The position numbers were made by a program, and so were the translations under genes. A DNA stretch of 64,000 nucleotides from UBA1422 sp041859095 (GTDB lineage: Bacteria > Bacillota > Clostridia > Peptostreptococcales > Anaerovoracaceae): assembly GCA_041859095.1 (NCBI GenBank), contig JBHEKY010000013.1:5413-69412 (forward strand). Reading direction: 5' to 3'. Below are positions 24,787-33,347 of this stretch, piece after piece. The notes under the pieces are model-generated. The model saw only the letters and a program-made list of their open reading frames with translations, did not search any database and had not been told where the DNA came from. Position 1 is the first letter of the stretch; every line of letters starts with the position of its first letter.

Positions 24787-25926
24787 ATGAAAAGATTAAA
24801 AGTCATGACAGTTGTTGGCACTAGGCCGGAAATCATAAGACTGTCTGCTGTTATTAATAAATTAGATCAATCAAGTGCTGTCGAGCATATACTTGTGCAT
24901 ACAGGGCAGAATTATGACTATGAATTAAATGAAGTATTTTTCAACGACTTTAAATTGAAAAAACCCGATTTTTTCCTAAATGCAGCAATAGGGACAGCAG
25001 TTGAAACAATTGGGAATATTCTAGTTAAGATTGATCCAATACTTGAAGAAGTAAAGCCAGACGCGTTTTTAGTCCTTGGAGATACAAATAGTTGTTTATG
25101 TGCAATTGCGGCGAAGAGAAGACAAATCCCAATCTTCCATATGGAAGCAGGAAACAGATGCTTTGACCAAAGGGTACCTGAAGAGACCAATAGAAAAATT
25201 GTAGATCATATAGCAGACATTAATTTAACATATAGTGATATTGCTAGAGAATATCTTCTTAGAGAAGGTTTGCCTGCTGATAGAATTATAAAAACAGGCA
25301 GTCCGATGTTTGAGGTACTAAATTCAAGAAAAGAAGACATTAAGAATTCTGACGTCCTGGAAAGGCTCGGACTTGAAAAAGAGAAGTACTTTGTTGTATC
25401 GGCACACAGAGAAGAGAATATAAGCTCGGAGCAAAATTTTAGGGATCTAGTTGAGAGTTTAAATACAATTGCAGAAAAATATAAGATGCCATTAATTGTA
25501 AGCACACATCCAAGAACAAGAAAGATGATTGAGTCAAAGCGCATCGAGTTTAATCCGTATATAAAAACTATGAAACCACTTGGATTCAATGATTACATTA
25601 AACTTCAGATGCACGCAGCTGCAACGCTAAGTGATAGTGGAACGATAAGTGAAGAGTCTTCGATTCTGGGGTTTAAAGCACTCAATATTAGACAGGCGCA
25701 TGAAAGACCTGAGTCCATGGAAGAATCCGCAGTAATGATGGTAGGACTTAAGTCGGAAAGAATTATTCAAGGGTTAGAAGTACTAGATTCTCAGGACAAA
25801 GACACCTTGAGAATAGTATCAGATTATTGTATGCCTAATGTATCTGATAAAGTATTGAGAATTATTTTGTCATATACTGATTATGTCAATAGAGTGGTTT
25901 GGCAAAAAGAGGGATTCAATGAGTAG
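24787..25926 (+). CDS. capG: UDP-N-acetyl-L-talosamine 2-epimerase CapG (FnlC/WbjD)
   Basis: A 379-residue non-hydrolysing UDP-GlcNAc 2-epimerase-family enzyme with the start VMTVVGTRPEIIRL, HTGQNYDYELNEVFF, HMEAGNRCFDQRVPEE and SDSGTISEESSILG. In the CapE-CapF-CapG pathway it inverts C2 to yield UDP-N-acetyl-L-fucosamine. The order and tight spacing leave little doubt about the pathway, although the same family also makes UDP-ManNAc. It overlaps wzy by 8 nt. Confidence 0.92.
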   Translation: MKRLKVMTVVGTRPEIIRLSAVINKLDQSSAVEHILVHTGQNYDYELNEVFFNDFKLKKPDFFLNAAIGTAVETIGNILVKIDPILEEVKPDAFLVLGDTNSCLCAIAAKRRQIPIFHMEAGNRCFDQRVPEETNRKIVDHIADINLTYSDIAREYLLREGLPADRIIKTGSPMFEVLNSRKEDIKNSDVLERLGLEKEKYFVVSAHREENISSEQNFRDLVESLNTIAEKYKMPLIVSTHPRTRKMIESKRIEFNPYIKTMKPLGFNDYIKLQMHAAATLSDSGTISEESSILGFKALNIRQAHERPESMEESAVMMVGLKSERIIQGLEVLDSQDKDTLRIVSDYCMPNVSDKVLRIILSYTDYVNRVVWQKEGFNE

Positions 25927-27154
25927 TGTATGCTTTTTTAGCTTATATTTTATTTTAATAGGTTTAACCTTGAGTTCTTTGTTTCTCAAGAAACTAGAGA
26001 ATAACTATGTTTTAGTTTTTAATATATGGTGGCTGTTTTGGCTATTAATTTCCTATTTGAATATTGGTGAGTTCTACCCTATTGATGATAGAACATACTG
26101 GTATATTTATTCGGGATTGATATTTTTCAATCTATCATTATATTTTGTTAAGAGAAACTCCTTCAATAGGATCGATAGTATGAGGCCAATGGGACTATCG
26201 GTATTATTTATGTTGGAGATTCTTTATTTATTGGCACTTTTATATTATTTATTTAGAATGTATAACATTGTAGACATGTTCGAAGAGTATTGGAAAGTTC
26301 GTTTTATCTATTTCGGAATCCCTTTTGGTGGAATAACAGAAAAACTATTTGGCATGCCACTTGAAACACACTTGTTTAATTTATTAAAAATGTTCAACCT
26401 TGTTAATTTTTTAGTAGCACTGGTCGAGTTAGATACCAAAAAATATGGGAGACTGTATTTGGTGATATTTAATATGTTTTTATTTGGAATATTAAGTGGC
26501 GGAAGAGATTTCATAGCTTATATCATGATTTTTGGTATTTATGCATTTAAAAAGAAATTAATTTTTAAATATTTCAAATATATTTTGTTAATGTGTGTGG
26601 CTGTACTTTTTATGACTTTCTTAAGAGAAGGAGGTCTGTCGAAGGTCTACATGGCTGTGGTGACATATTTTACTGGGGCCATTTCATATTTTGATTATTT
26701 ATTAAATAATGACAATGGTGTTAGATATTATGGAGAACTGACATTTTCTAGTATTCTTGCACCACTAAGCTTTTTTCTAAGAACCTTGGGGTTCAATGCA
26801 GCGATGAGTGGAATGTCAGAAGTTGGGATCGAATTAATGAAGTTCGTTCAACTATCTGATACAAATAGTTTTTACAAACTTTATAACGCACTGGCAACTT
26901 CGTTTTACTGGCAATTTAAAGATTTTGGATATTCAGGGATAATAGCTATAAATTTTGTTCTTGGTATATTTTATAATAATTTTTATAGTAGATATAACGG
27001 AAAATGTGCAATTGTTTTGTTTGCATACCTTGAATATCTGATGATAATGAGTATTTTTAGTTTTAAATTTACTGATCTGTTTTCGATGTTGCCTATTCTG
27101 ATATTTTTGTTTTTATTCAAAGTTAATAACACTAAAGAGACGATCCGACTATAA
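25919..27154 (+). CDS. wzy: O-antigen/capsule polymerase (Wzy-like)
   Basis: A 411-residue protein with about ten to twelve hydrophobic segments, a large loop in the middle and no recognisable catalytic motif, as is normal for Wzy polymerases. FGILSGGRDFIAYIMIFG near residue 200 resembles the oligosaccharide-repeat-unit polymerase family (EpsG/Wzy). It would join lipid-linked repeat units at the outer membrane face after flipping by Wzx. The start at 25919 overlaps capG and is preferred over an upstream in-frame start inside capG. Identification rests on topology and locus context. Confidence 0.75.
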   Translation: MSSVCFFSLYFILIGLTLSSLFLKKLENNYVLVFNIWWLFWLLISYLNIGEFYPIDDRTYWYIYSGLIFFNLSLYFVKRNSFNRIDSMRPMGLSVLFMLEILYLLALLYYLFRMYNIVDMFEEYWKVRFIYFGIPFGGITEKLFGMPLETHLFNLLKMFNLVNFLVALVELDTKKYGRLYLVIFNMFLFGILSGGRDFIAYIMIFGIYAFKKKLIFKYFKYILLMCVAVLFMTFLREGGLSKVYMAVVTYFTGAISYFDYLLNNDNGVRYYGELTFSSILAPLSFFLRTLGFNAAMSGMSEVGIELMKFVQLSDTNSFYKLYNALATSFYWQFKDFGYSGIIAINFVLGIFYNNFYSRYNGKCAIVLFAYLEYLMIMSIFSFKFTDLFSMLPILIFLFLFKVNNTKETIRL

Positions 27155-27188
27155 AAGTACTATAGTATACCTAGGGAGCAATTGTTAA

Positions 27189-28397
27189 ATGAAAAAAAAA
27201 ATATTGATAATACATCATTCCGGGGTTATTGGCGGTGCAGGTGTAACTGTTTACAATACTATAATGGCTTTACAAGATGATTATGATGTTGTAATATACT
27301 GCCCTTCAAACCCTAGTGATTTTTCTGAATATCTTATGGAAAGAGATATTAATGTTAAAACATTTGATTTCCCTGTTGGGTCAATACATTATTACAGTGG
27401 AGGCTCCCCGGTCCTGTCCCCAGGGTTTATAAATGGAATAGTTAATATTATAAAGTACCGGAAAAGATGGGATTGTATTTTAAAAACTGAGAACCCGGAA
27501 TTAGTGATAGCAGACTCAAAAATCTTAGCTGGTATGGTATTTGCTTTTAGAAAAAACAATCAAAAGAGTGTTTGCTATGTTCAAGAAACCAGAAAAAAAA
27601 GCATCTTGAATATTTGGAATAATATTCAGAGAGGCTTGTTGGATAAGTTTAACGGAGTTGTTTTTATATCAAAATACGATCAAGATATGGAATCCCTAAA
27701 AAAGGCACAAAGTATAGTTGTGCCAAATTTCATCAGCATTAACAGTTTCAAACCTAATAAAGGTAGAAGCGAAGCCTGTAAGCATTTTAATGTAGATCCA
27801 AATTCCTTTAATATTTTATTTGTTGGAGGAATGTTGAGAATCAAAGGATTTGATATCGCCGTAAACTCATTGAAATACCTAAAAGATTTAAATGTAAAGT
27901 TAATAGTGGCGGGAGATTCGGAATTTCATTATAAGCATGAGAAAAGTATATACTCGCGACTTTACAATTTTCTAAAAGGGAGATATGAGAAAAGTATAAA
28001 TCAGATAATTACAGATAATAACCTTCAAAGCAGCATTATTAAGATTGGTGTCCAAAAAGATATGACCGATGTGTATACACTCGCAGATGTTTTAATTTTC
28101 CCAGCAACTACACCACATCAAGCAAGACCTGTTTTTGAAGCAGGAGCAATGAAGGTTCCTGCAATTATGCCAGATTTTGATAACACCTTAGAATATATTT
28201 CTCATGGTGTTAATGGATTGATATTTAAGCGAAAAGACCCAAGGAGTTTAGCTGATAATATTAAAATTTTAATTAAAGATGAAAAGTATCGAAAGCATTT
28301 AGGAGAAAAGAATTATGAGTATACTCTAATAAATCATACAAAAGATACATCAGAGAAACTACTCAAAGAAATGATAGGGGAAATATTAACGGATTGA
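27189..28397 (+). CDS. Glycosyltransferase family 4
   Basis: A 402-residue GT-B glycosyltransferase. The N-terminal IIHHSGVIGGAGVTVYNTI contains the glycine-rich acceptor-domain loop; the C-terminal domain has ILFVGGMLRIKGFDIAV, LIVAGDSE and FPATTPHQARPVFEAGAMKVPAI, with the donor-site Glu in VFEAGAMKVP. Cytosolic face of the membrane. The donor sugar is not predictable. It is followed by a 264-nt gene-free gap, so it may be the last gene of a transcriptional subunit. Confidence 0.88.
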   Translation: MKKKILIIHHSGVIGGAGVTVYNTIMALQDDYDVVIYCPSNPSDFSEYLMERDINVKTFDFPVGSIHYYSGGSPVLSPGFINGIVNIIKYRKRWDCILKTENPELVIADSKILAGMVFAFRKNNQKSVCYVQETRKKSILNIWNNIQRGLLDKFNGVVFISKYDQDMESLKKAQSIVVPNFISINSFKPNKGRSEACKHFNVDPNSFNILFVGGMLRIKGFDIAVNSLKYLKDLNVKLIVAGDSEFHYKHEKSIYSRLYNFLKGRYEKSINQIITDNNLQSSIIKIGVQKDMTDVYTLADVLIFPATTPHQARPVFEAGAMKVPAIMPDFDNTLEYISHGVNGLIFKRKDPRSLADNIKILIKDEKYRKHLGEKNYEYTLINHTKDTSEKLLKEMIGEILTD

Positions 28398-28661
28398 AGT
28401 GTTATAGCAACATATTAAAACCAGGGACCCATATTACTATACATTGAAGCATGGATACACGGATTTTTTTATTTAAGGCCAAAGGGGATTTGGATAAGGC
28501 GGCAAATGATTTGCGTATGTATGGTATAATCATGTATGGTTATATACTTCTTATGATAGCTGCACAATTTGTGTGTCTCTCGCTACATAACCAATTATAT
28601 ATTCTAGTGATATAATTTTAGTTGGTCATATTATTAAAAGCAAATAAGAATGGAGAATTAG
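28398..28661 (+). other. 264-nt gene-free gap with promoter-like elements
   Basis: The longest gap inside the polysaccharide locus. It holds two TATAAT hexamers: 28525-28530 preceded by TGG (extended -10) and 28611-28616 about 45 nt before the next gene; neither has a good -35. A 27-codon open frame at 28532-28615 encodes a very hydrophobic peptide (MYGYILLMIAAQ start) but has no ribosome site and may be a fragment of a lost membrane-protein gene. No hairpin terminator is evident. An internal promoter for the downstream half is plausible. Confidence 0.4.
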
Positions 28662-29750
28662 ATGATACCATTAATAAAGCCATATATACCAGCAAAAGAA
28701 CAGTTAATGCCTAAACTGGAAGAAATCCTCTATAGCGGATATATTGCAGAAGGCGCGGCTGTATTAGAATTTGAGAATGAACTATCACAACTGCTAGGAA
28801 ACCCATACTGTGTTACTTTGAATTCCGGTACAGCGGCATTGCATATTGCAATGATGTTGATAGGAATTGGACAGAATGATGAGGTCATAAGCACAGCGTT
28901 AACAGCAGAACCAACAAATACAACAATAGCATTGACAGGAGCTAAGGTCATCTTTGCTGATGTTGACTCTAATACGGGGTTGATATCACCAGAATCTATT
29001 GAAAAAAACATCACTCCTAGAACGAAAGCGATTATGGTTGTTCATTATGCTGGTATGGTGTGCGATATGAACAGAATCAACAAGATTTCTGAAAAGTATA
29101 ATATCCCTGTCATTGAAGACGCTGCCCATGCATTTTTGAGTAAATACAAGAACAAATATATTGGAAATAATTCGTCATATACTTGTTTTTCTTTTCAAGC
29201 AATTAAGCATATAACCACGGTTGATGGAGGATTGCTTGTACTAAAAAATGAAGAGGAATATAAGAGAGCTAGAAAGCTACGTTGGTTTGGCTTAGATAAA
29301 ACAATACCTAGATTTAATAACAACATAGTGGAGGCTGGGTACAAGTACCATATGAACAATGTTAATGCAACAATAGGATTAGTACAGTTAGCGAATCTAA
29401 AGGAGAATGCTCTTAAATATATTGAGAATGGCAAATTTTACGATAAAGAGTTAAAAGATATTGAAGGGGTAACATTAATCCCTTACTATTCTGATACAGA
29501 GCCAAGCTATTGGCTATATACAATGAAGGTGGAACGACGTAATGAATTCATCGAGATGATGGAGAAAAATGGCATATCCGCATCACCCCTACACTTAAGG
29601 AATGATAGGCACAGTGTATTTAATAATGAGGATAGTAAAACGCCAAATCTAGATAATTTCTACGAATCGTTTGTACATATTCCTTGCGGTTGGTGGCTAA
29701 CAGATGAGGATAGAGAATATATCGTGAACACAGTTAAAAGGGGATGGTAG
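28662..29750 (+). CDS. DegT/DnrJ/EryC1 family aminotransferase (lysine intact)
   Basis: A 362-residue fold-type I PLP enzyme acting on nucleotide-linked keto sugars. The internal-aldimine lysine is K182 in CFSFQAIKHITTVDGG, with D153 of EDAAHAF contacting the PLP nitrogen; LNSGTAALHIAM is the phosphate-binding region. It could aminate a 4-keto-6-deoxy sugar made by one of the dehydratases in this locus. The following gene encodes a related protein lacking this lysine, and the two begin with similar residues (MIPLIKPYIP and MIPLYKPFMP). Active sites in this family lie at dimer interfaces, so a mixed dimer is conceivable. Confidence 0.88.
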   Translation: MIPLIKPYIPAKEQLMPKLEEILYSGYIAEGAAVLEFENELSQLLGNPYCVTLNSGTAALHIAMMLIGIGQNDEVISTALTAEPTNTTIALTGAKVIFADVDSNTGLISPESIEKNITPRTKAIMVVHYAGMVCDMNRINKISEKYNIPVIEDAAHAFLSKYKNKYIGNNSSYTCFSFQAIKHITTVDGGLLVLKNEEEYKRARKLRWFGLDKTIPRFNNNIVEAGYKYHMNNVNATIGLVQLANLKENALKYIENGKFYDKELKDIEGVTLIPYYSDTEPSYWLYTMKVERRNEFIEMMEKNGISASPLHLRNDRHSVFNNEDSKTPNLDNFYESFVHIPCGWWLTDEDREYIVNTVKRGW

Positions 29751-29754
29751 CATT

Positions 29755-30816
29755 ATGATACCTTTATATAAGCCCTTTATGCCGGATGTTCCATTGGTTA
29801 ATGAAATCTTAAACAGTGGCCAATTAGCATATGGGAAGTATGGAAAAGAATTTGAAAACAAGCTTAGGGATTTTATTGGAGTAGAGAGTTTAATCACTAC
29901 TAATACGTTTAATATGTCTATTTTGGTTGCGCTGTCAACATTAGGAGTTAAACCAGGTGATACGGTCGTGGCATCTCCTATGGCTTGTTTGGCATCAACG
30001 CAACCACTATTGTCCATGGGAATAAAGGTACTATGGGCTGATGTTGAACCGACGACAGGGACTTTATCACCAGATAGTGTTAAAAAACTAGCTAAATTGA
30101 AGCCAAGGGCAATCATTCATAATCATTTTTGTGGTCATGTTGGCTTTGTTGACGAAATAAATAGTATTGGGAAAGAGTATGACATCCCAGTGATTGATGA
30201 CTGTATCGAGGCTTTTGGTAGCGAGTATAAAGGGAAGAAAATGGGAAATCTCGGAACGGATGTAACTGTTTTTTCCTTTGGAGCAGTTAGAATACCTAAC
30301 ACGTTAGATGGTGGAGCGGTAATTTTTACAGATAATATTCTGTATAATAAGAGTTTGTTGGTAAGAGATGCAGGGATTGATAGATCTAGGTTTAGAGATG
30401 ATTTAGGGGAGATAAATCCAGAATGCGATATAGTTATGGTCGGGCATAGTGCTACAATGGATGAAGTAAGTAGTTATATAGGAATTCAGCAAATGGAGAA
30501 TGTGAGTTGGATTTTAAATAAGCAAAGAGTGAATGCTGAGAGTTGGAATAAAATCGACTTAGCAAAATATGGCTTAATGCCAATTGCTAAAGTACAAACA
30601 AATCCTAATTACTGGGTATATGGGACATTAGCTAAAAATAAAAAAGATGCAATATTTAAAATGAGAGAAAAAGGTTACTATGCTTCTGGGGTGCATATTA
30701 ACAATAATAGGTATAGTGTTTTTGGAGATGGCTCAGTTTTAACTGGGGTTGAAGAATTTTATAGTAGCTTTATCGCGTTGCCAAGTGGATGGTGGGTGAA
30801 TGAAATATGTTTATAG
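29755..30816 (+). CDS. DegT-family protein with the PLP lysine replaced by arginine
   Basis: A 353-residue paralogue of the preceding gene, 4 nt downstream. The fold-type I features are kept: D149 in VIDDCIEAF aligns with the PLP-contacting Asp, and FSFGAVRIPNTLDGG aligns with the lysine motif. But the residue at the Schiff-base position is R179. Known lysine-less members of this family (ColD, E1 dehydrases) carry histidine and are PMP-dependent dehydratases; arginine would not form an aldimine or readily act as that base. The frame is intact and tightly coupled, so it is not a decayed pseudogene. Possible roles are a regulatory partner of the upstream enzyme or a different chemistry. Confidence 0.82.
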   Translation: MIPLYKPFMPDVPLVNEILNSGQLAYGKYGKEFENKLRDFIGVESLITTNTFNMSILVALSTLGVKPGDTVVASPMACLASTQPLLSMGIKVLWADVEPTTGTLSPDSVKKLAKLKPRAIIHNHFCGHVGFVDEINSIGKEYDIPVIDDCIEAFGSEYKGKKMGNLGTDVTVFSFGAVRIPNTLDGGAVIFTDNILYNKSLLVRDAGIDRSRFRDDLGEINPECDIVMVGHSATMDEVSSYIGIQQMENVSWILNKQRVNAESWNKIDLAKYGLMPIAKVQTNPNYWVYGTLAKNKKDAIFKMREKGYYASGVHINNNRYSVFGDGSVLTGVEEFYSSFIALPSGWWVNEICL

Positions 30817-31322
30817 ATGAATTTAAAATTTATTGCGTCGAAGCTTCCAAAATAACTAATGATATGATTGACGAAATAATTAGAATAAAACAACAATATT
30901 GGCATTATTCTTATGAACAACACAAAAAATGGATTCATGATAATGTTGATGAAAATGAATATCATCTTATTATATTAAGTGCAAAGAATGAAGCGGTTGC
31001 GTATCTAAATATTGTTAAAACAAATATTAGTTATAATGGCATAAAAGAGGAAGTAATGGGTGTTGGGAATGTATGTGTGGATAAACATTATTCCAGTCAA
31101 GGTATAGGTCAATTACTTATGAGTATATGTAATTATTACTTAGACAGTTTTAAAACAAGGACAATACTGCTCTGCAAAAAGCCTTTGGTTAAATTCTATG
31201 AAAAGTCTGGTTGGGTAAAATTTGATGGTAAAGTGTATTTAAAAAACATCAATTTGGAGGGAGAATTAATGTTAAATAAGCCTCTAATAAGCTCCGAAAT
31301 CTCATTAGAAAGGAATTTTTAA
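30807..31322 (+). CDS. GNAT-family N-acetyltransferase
   Basis: A 171-residue GNAT protein. The acetyl-CoA pyrophosphate loop is VCVDKHYSSQGIGQLLMSI at about residues 90-108 (Q/RxxGxG/A pattern), followed by the VKFYEKSGWVKF motif B typical of the C-terminal strand. It overlaps the lysine-less DegT gene by 10 nt. In this context it could acetylate the amino group placed by the aminotransferase, making an acetamido sugar. The substrate is inferred only from context. Confidence 0.8.
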   Translation: MFIDEFKIYCVEASKITNDMIDEIIRIKQQYWHYSYEQHKKWIHDNVDENEYHLIILSAKNEAVAYLNIVKTNISYNGIKEEVMGVGNVCVDKHYSSQGIGQLLMSICNYYLDSFKTRTILLCKKPLVKFYEKSGWVKFDGKVYLKNINLEGELMLNKPLISSEISLERNF

Positions 31323-31325
31323 TTG

Positions 31326-32303
31326 ATGAATAATCCAAAAATATCAGTAATTGTACCGATATACAATGCGGAACAATATTTAAGAAAATGTTTGGATAGT
31401 ATAATAAACCAAGAATATAAAAATTTAGAGATTATACTAGTCAATGACGGTTCAACCGATAGATCAAAAAATATTATTCAGGAGTATAAGAACAAAGACC
31501 CAAGAATTATGGCTATTGATAAGAAGAATGGTGGAATCGGGTCTGCATATCGTGTTGCTTTCGAAGAAATGACCGGAGATTATGTTTCTTTTGTTGATAG
31601 TGATGACTATATTGCACTTGAGATGTATGAGGAGTTAACAACAATTATTGTAGACAAAGAAGCTGATATGATTCAATTTGGTATGTATCGCTTTGACGAA
31701 CATGGTAATATTTATAGCACCGAATTACCGGGAGATGCATCAATAAACGAAAACCAAAATATCCTTTTTGAACATTTTACTAAAATCAAAACTCCATCGT
31801 TAGCATGCAGGATATTTCGTGCCGAATTATTTAAAGATATTAAGATTTTTAACAAAAGCGTTGGAGTTGATGAAACAACATACATTCAATTAATTACAAA
31901 ATGTGAAAGTTATGTTACTACTGATAAAGCTTACTATTATGTTTATCACCGGCAAGGTAGCGTTTCTCGTGCTACATATACCTCAGAGAAAATTCGAGAA
32001 GGGATACAAGTACATGAATTCATAATCAAACATATTGAAGCTTGTAATAATAGCTTTATAAACTATGCATACATTAAATACTTGAAGTATATTATACTTG
32101 TTGGAGTTGAGTTGGGCAAAGTAAAAGCCCATAAAGATAACGAAGATTACGAAACACTGAAAAGAATTTTTAATAATTACTATGGTTTGTTAAATGGAAG
32201 TAAGGAAGAAAAAAGGGAAAAGATAAAGTCTCGATTGGTGTTAAGATGGTTTAGACTTAGCCCAAATTCATACGTAAAAATCAGGGGGTTGATATCAAAA
32301 TGA
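31326..32303 (+). CDS. Glycosyltransferase family 2
   Basis: A 325-residue GT-A family 2 enzyme with ISVIVPIYNAEQYLRKCLDS, LVNDGSTDRS and the DxD-type FVDSDDYIAL at about residue 97. The C-terminal part is helical, like capsule transferases such as CpsI/WfgS-type proteins. AAGGA precedes it; the in-frame TTG at 31323 is the alternative start and has better spacing, so the first residue is uncertain by one codon. The sugar is unknown. Confidence 0.88.
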   Translation: MNNPKISVIVPIYNAEQYLRKCLDSIINQEYKNLEIILVNDGSTDRSKNIIQEYKNKDPRIMAIDKKNGGIGSAYRVAFEEMTGDYVSFVDSDDYIALEMYEELTTIIVDKEADMIQFGMYRFDEHGNIYSTELPGDASINENQNILFEHFTKIKTPSLACRIFRAELFKDIKIFNKSVGVDETTYIQLITKCESYVTTDKAYYYVYHRQGSVSRATYTSEKIREGIQVHEFIIKHIEACNNSFINYAYIKYLKYIILVGVELGKVKAHKDNEDYETLKRIFNNYYGLLNGSKEEKREKIKSRLVLRWFRLSPNSYVKIRGLISK

Positions 32304-32336
32304 AATCTAAGCAAATGAATAAAAAGGGGAGTGAAC

Positions 32337-33317
32337 ATGAAACCATTTTTAGTTGACGTTCCAGTACTACTTTTTGTCTTTATTAGGCCTGACACAGTTG
32401 CACAAGTTTTTGATGTTATTAAAGAAGCGAGACCGAGTAAACTATTTTTGGCATCGGATGGCCCTAGAGAAAATAATAGTACGGACAAGATTAAGATTGA
32501 ACAGAGCAGAACAATTGTAGAAAAGATTGACTGGGATTGTGAAGTTCATAAAATATATTACGACGACAATCAAGGTATGTATGCAACCTTCAAAAATGCA
32601 ATGGATTATGTGTTCGAAAGGGTAGATCGTTGCATATTTTTAGAAGATGATGTTGTCACTTCGATTAGTTTCTTTGAATACTGTCGCGAGGTGTTAGAAA
32701 AATATAAGGATGATTTAAGGGTCAACTTGGTATGCGGAATGAATCATTTGGGAACATATGATGAGGCAAGTGCAGACTACTTTTTCACAAAAGGAGGGTC
32801 TATTTGGGGGTTTGCCTTATGGAAAAGGACTTATGAACTTTTTTATGACTTTAGTTATGGACAAGATAATTATTCGCTTAATCTACTAAAAGAAAACACC
32901 AAAGACTATAAGGATTTCCAGAAGTCTTTAGAAGGATATATCACAGATAAAAATTATAACGGACACCCTGCAGGACCTGAGTTTTATTTTGCCTTATCAA
33001 TGTACTCTCAGAACCAATTGAATATAGTGCCGCGAAAGAATATGATATGTAATATTGGACATGGCGAAGGCAACACGCACTTTTCTGATGATGTTAGAAA
33101 GCTTCCAAAGGCAGTGCAAAAAATGTTTAATATGAAGACGCATGAAATCGATATGCCAGTTAAACACCCTAAATATGTAATTGAGGATAAAAACTACGAA
33201 AAGTTGCTTTATCAAATCATGGGCAGAGGAATTATGGCTAAAGTTTGTAGACGCATTGAAGTTATGGCCAGAAAAGCATATTTCGGAAGTGTTAAGTTGG
33301 TTCAGAAAGACAAATGA
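32337..33317 (+). CDS. GT-A fold glycosyltransferase (HlpA-like)
   Basis: A 326-residue protein starting with VDVPVLLFVFIRPDTVAQVFD, with DDNQGMYATFKNAMDYVF and the acidic metal site CIFLEDDVVTS at about residue 103, then GGSIWGFALWKRTYE. This is the pattern of proteins annotated as hemolytic protein HlpA-like, which are predicted glycosyltransferases of the GT-A fold. The name is historical and no hemolysin role is implied. The ATG at 32337 follows AAAAAGGGG; a GTG at 32331 is too close to it. Confidence 0.75.
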   Translation: MKPFLVDVPVLLFVFIRPDTVAQVFDVIKEARPSKLFLASDGPRENNSTDKIKIEQSRTIVEKIDWDCEVHKIYYDDNQGMYATFKNAMDYVFERVDRCIFLEDDVVTSISFFEYCREVLEKYKDDLRVNLVCGMNHLGTYDEASADYFFTKGGSIWGFALWKRTYELFYDFSYGQDNYSLNLLKENTKDYKDFQKSLEGYITDKNYNGHPAGPEFYFALSMYSQNQLNIVPRKNMICNIGHGEGNTHFSDDVRKLPKAVQKMFNMKTHEIDMPVKHPKYVIEDKNYEKLLYQIMGRGIMAKVCRRIEVMARKAYFGSVKLVQKDK

Positions 33318-33347
33318 CGTAAGTTCAATAGGAAGGTACCATAATCA

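Noticed and set aside
32337..33317. Hemolysin or virulence factor
   Set aside because: The HlpA name is historical; the acidic LEDDVV motif and the setting indicate a glycosyltransferase.
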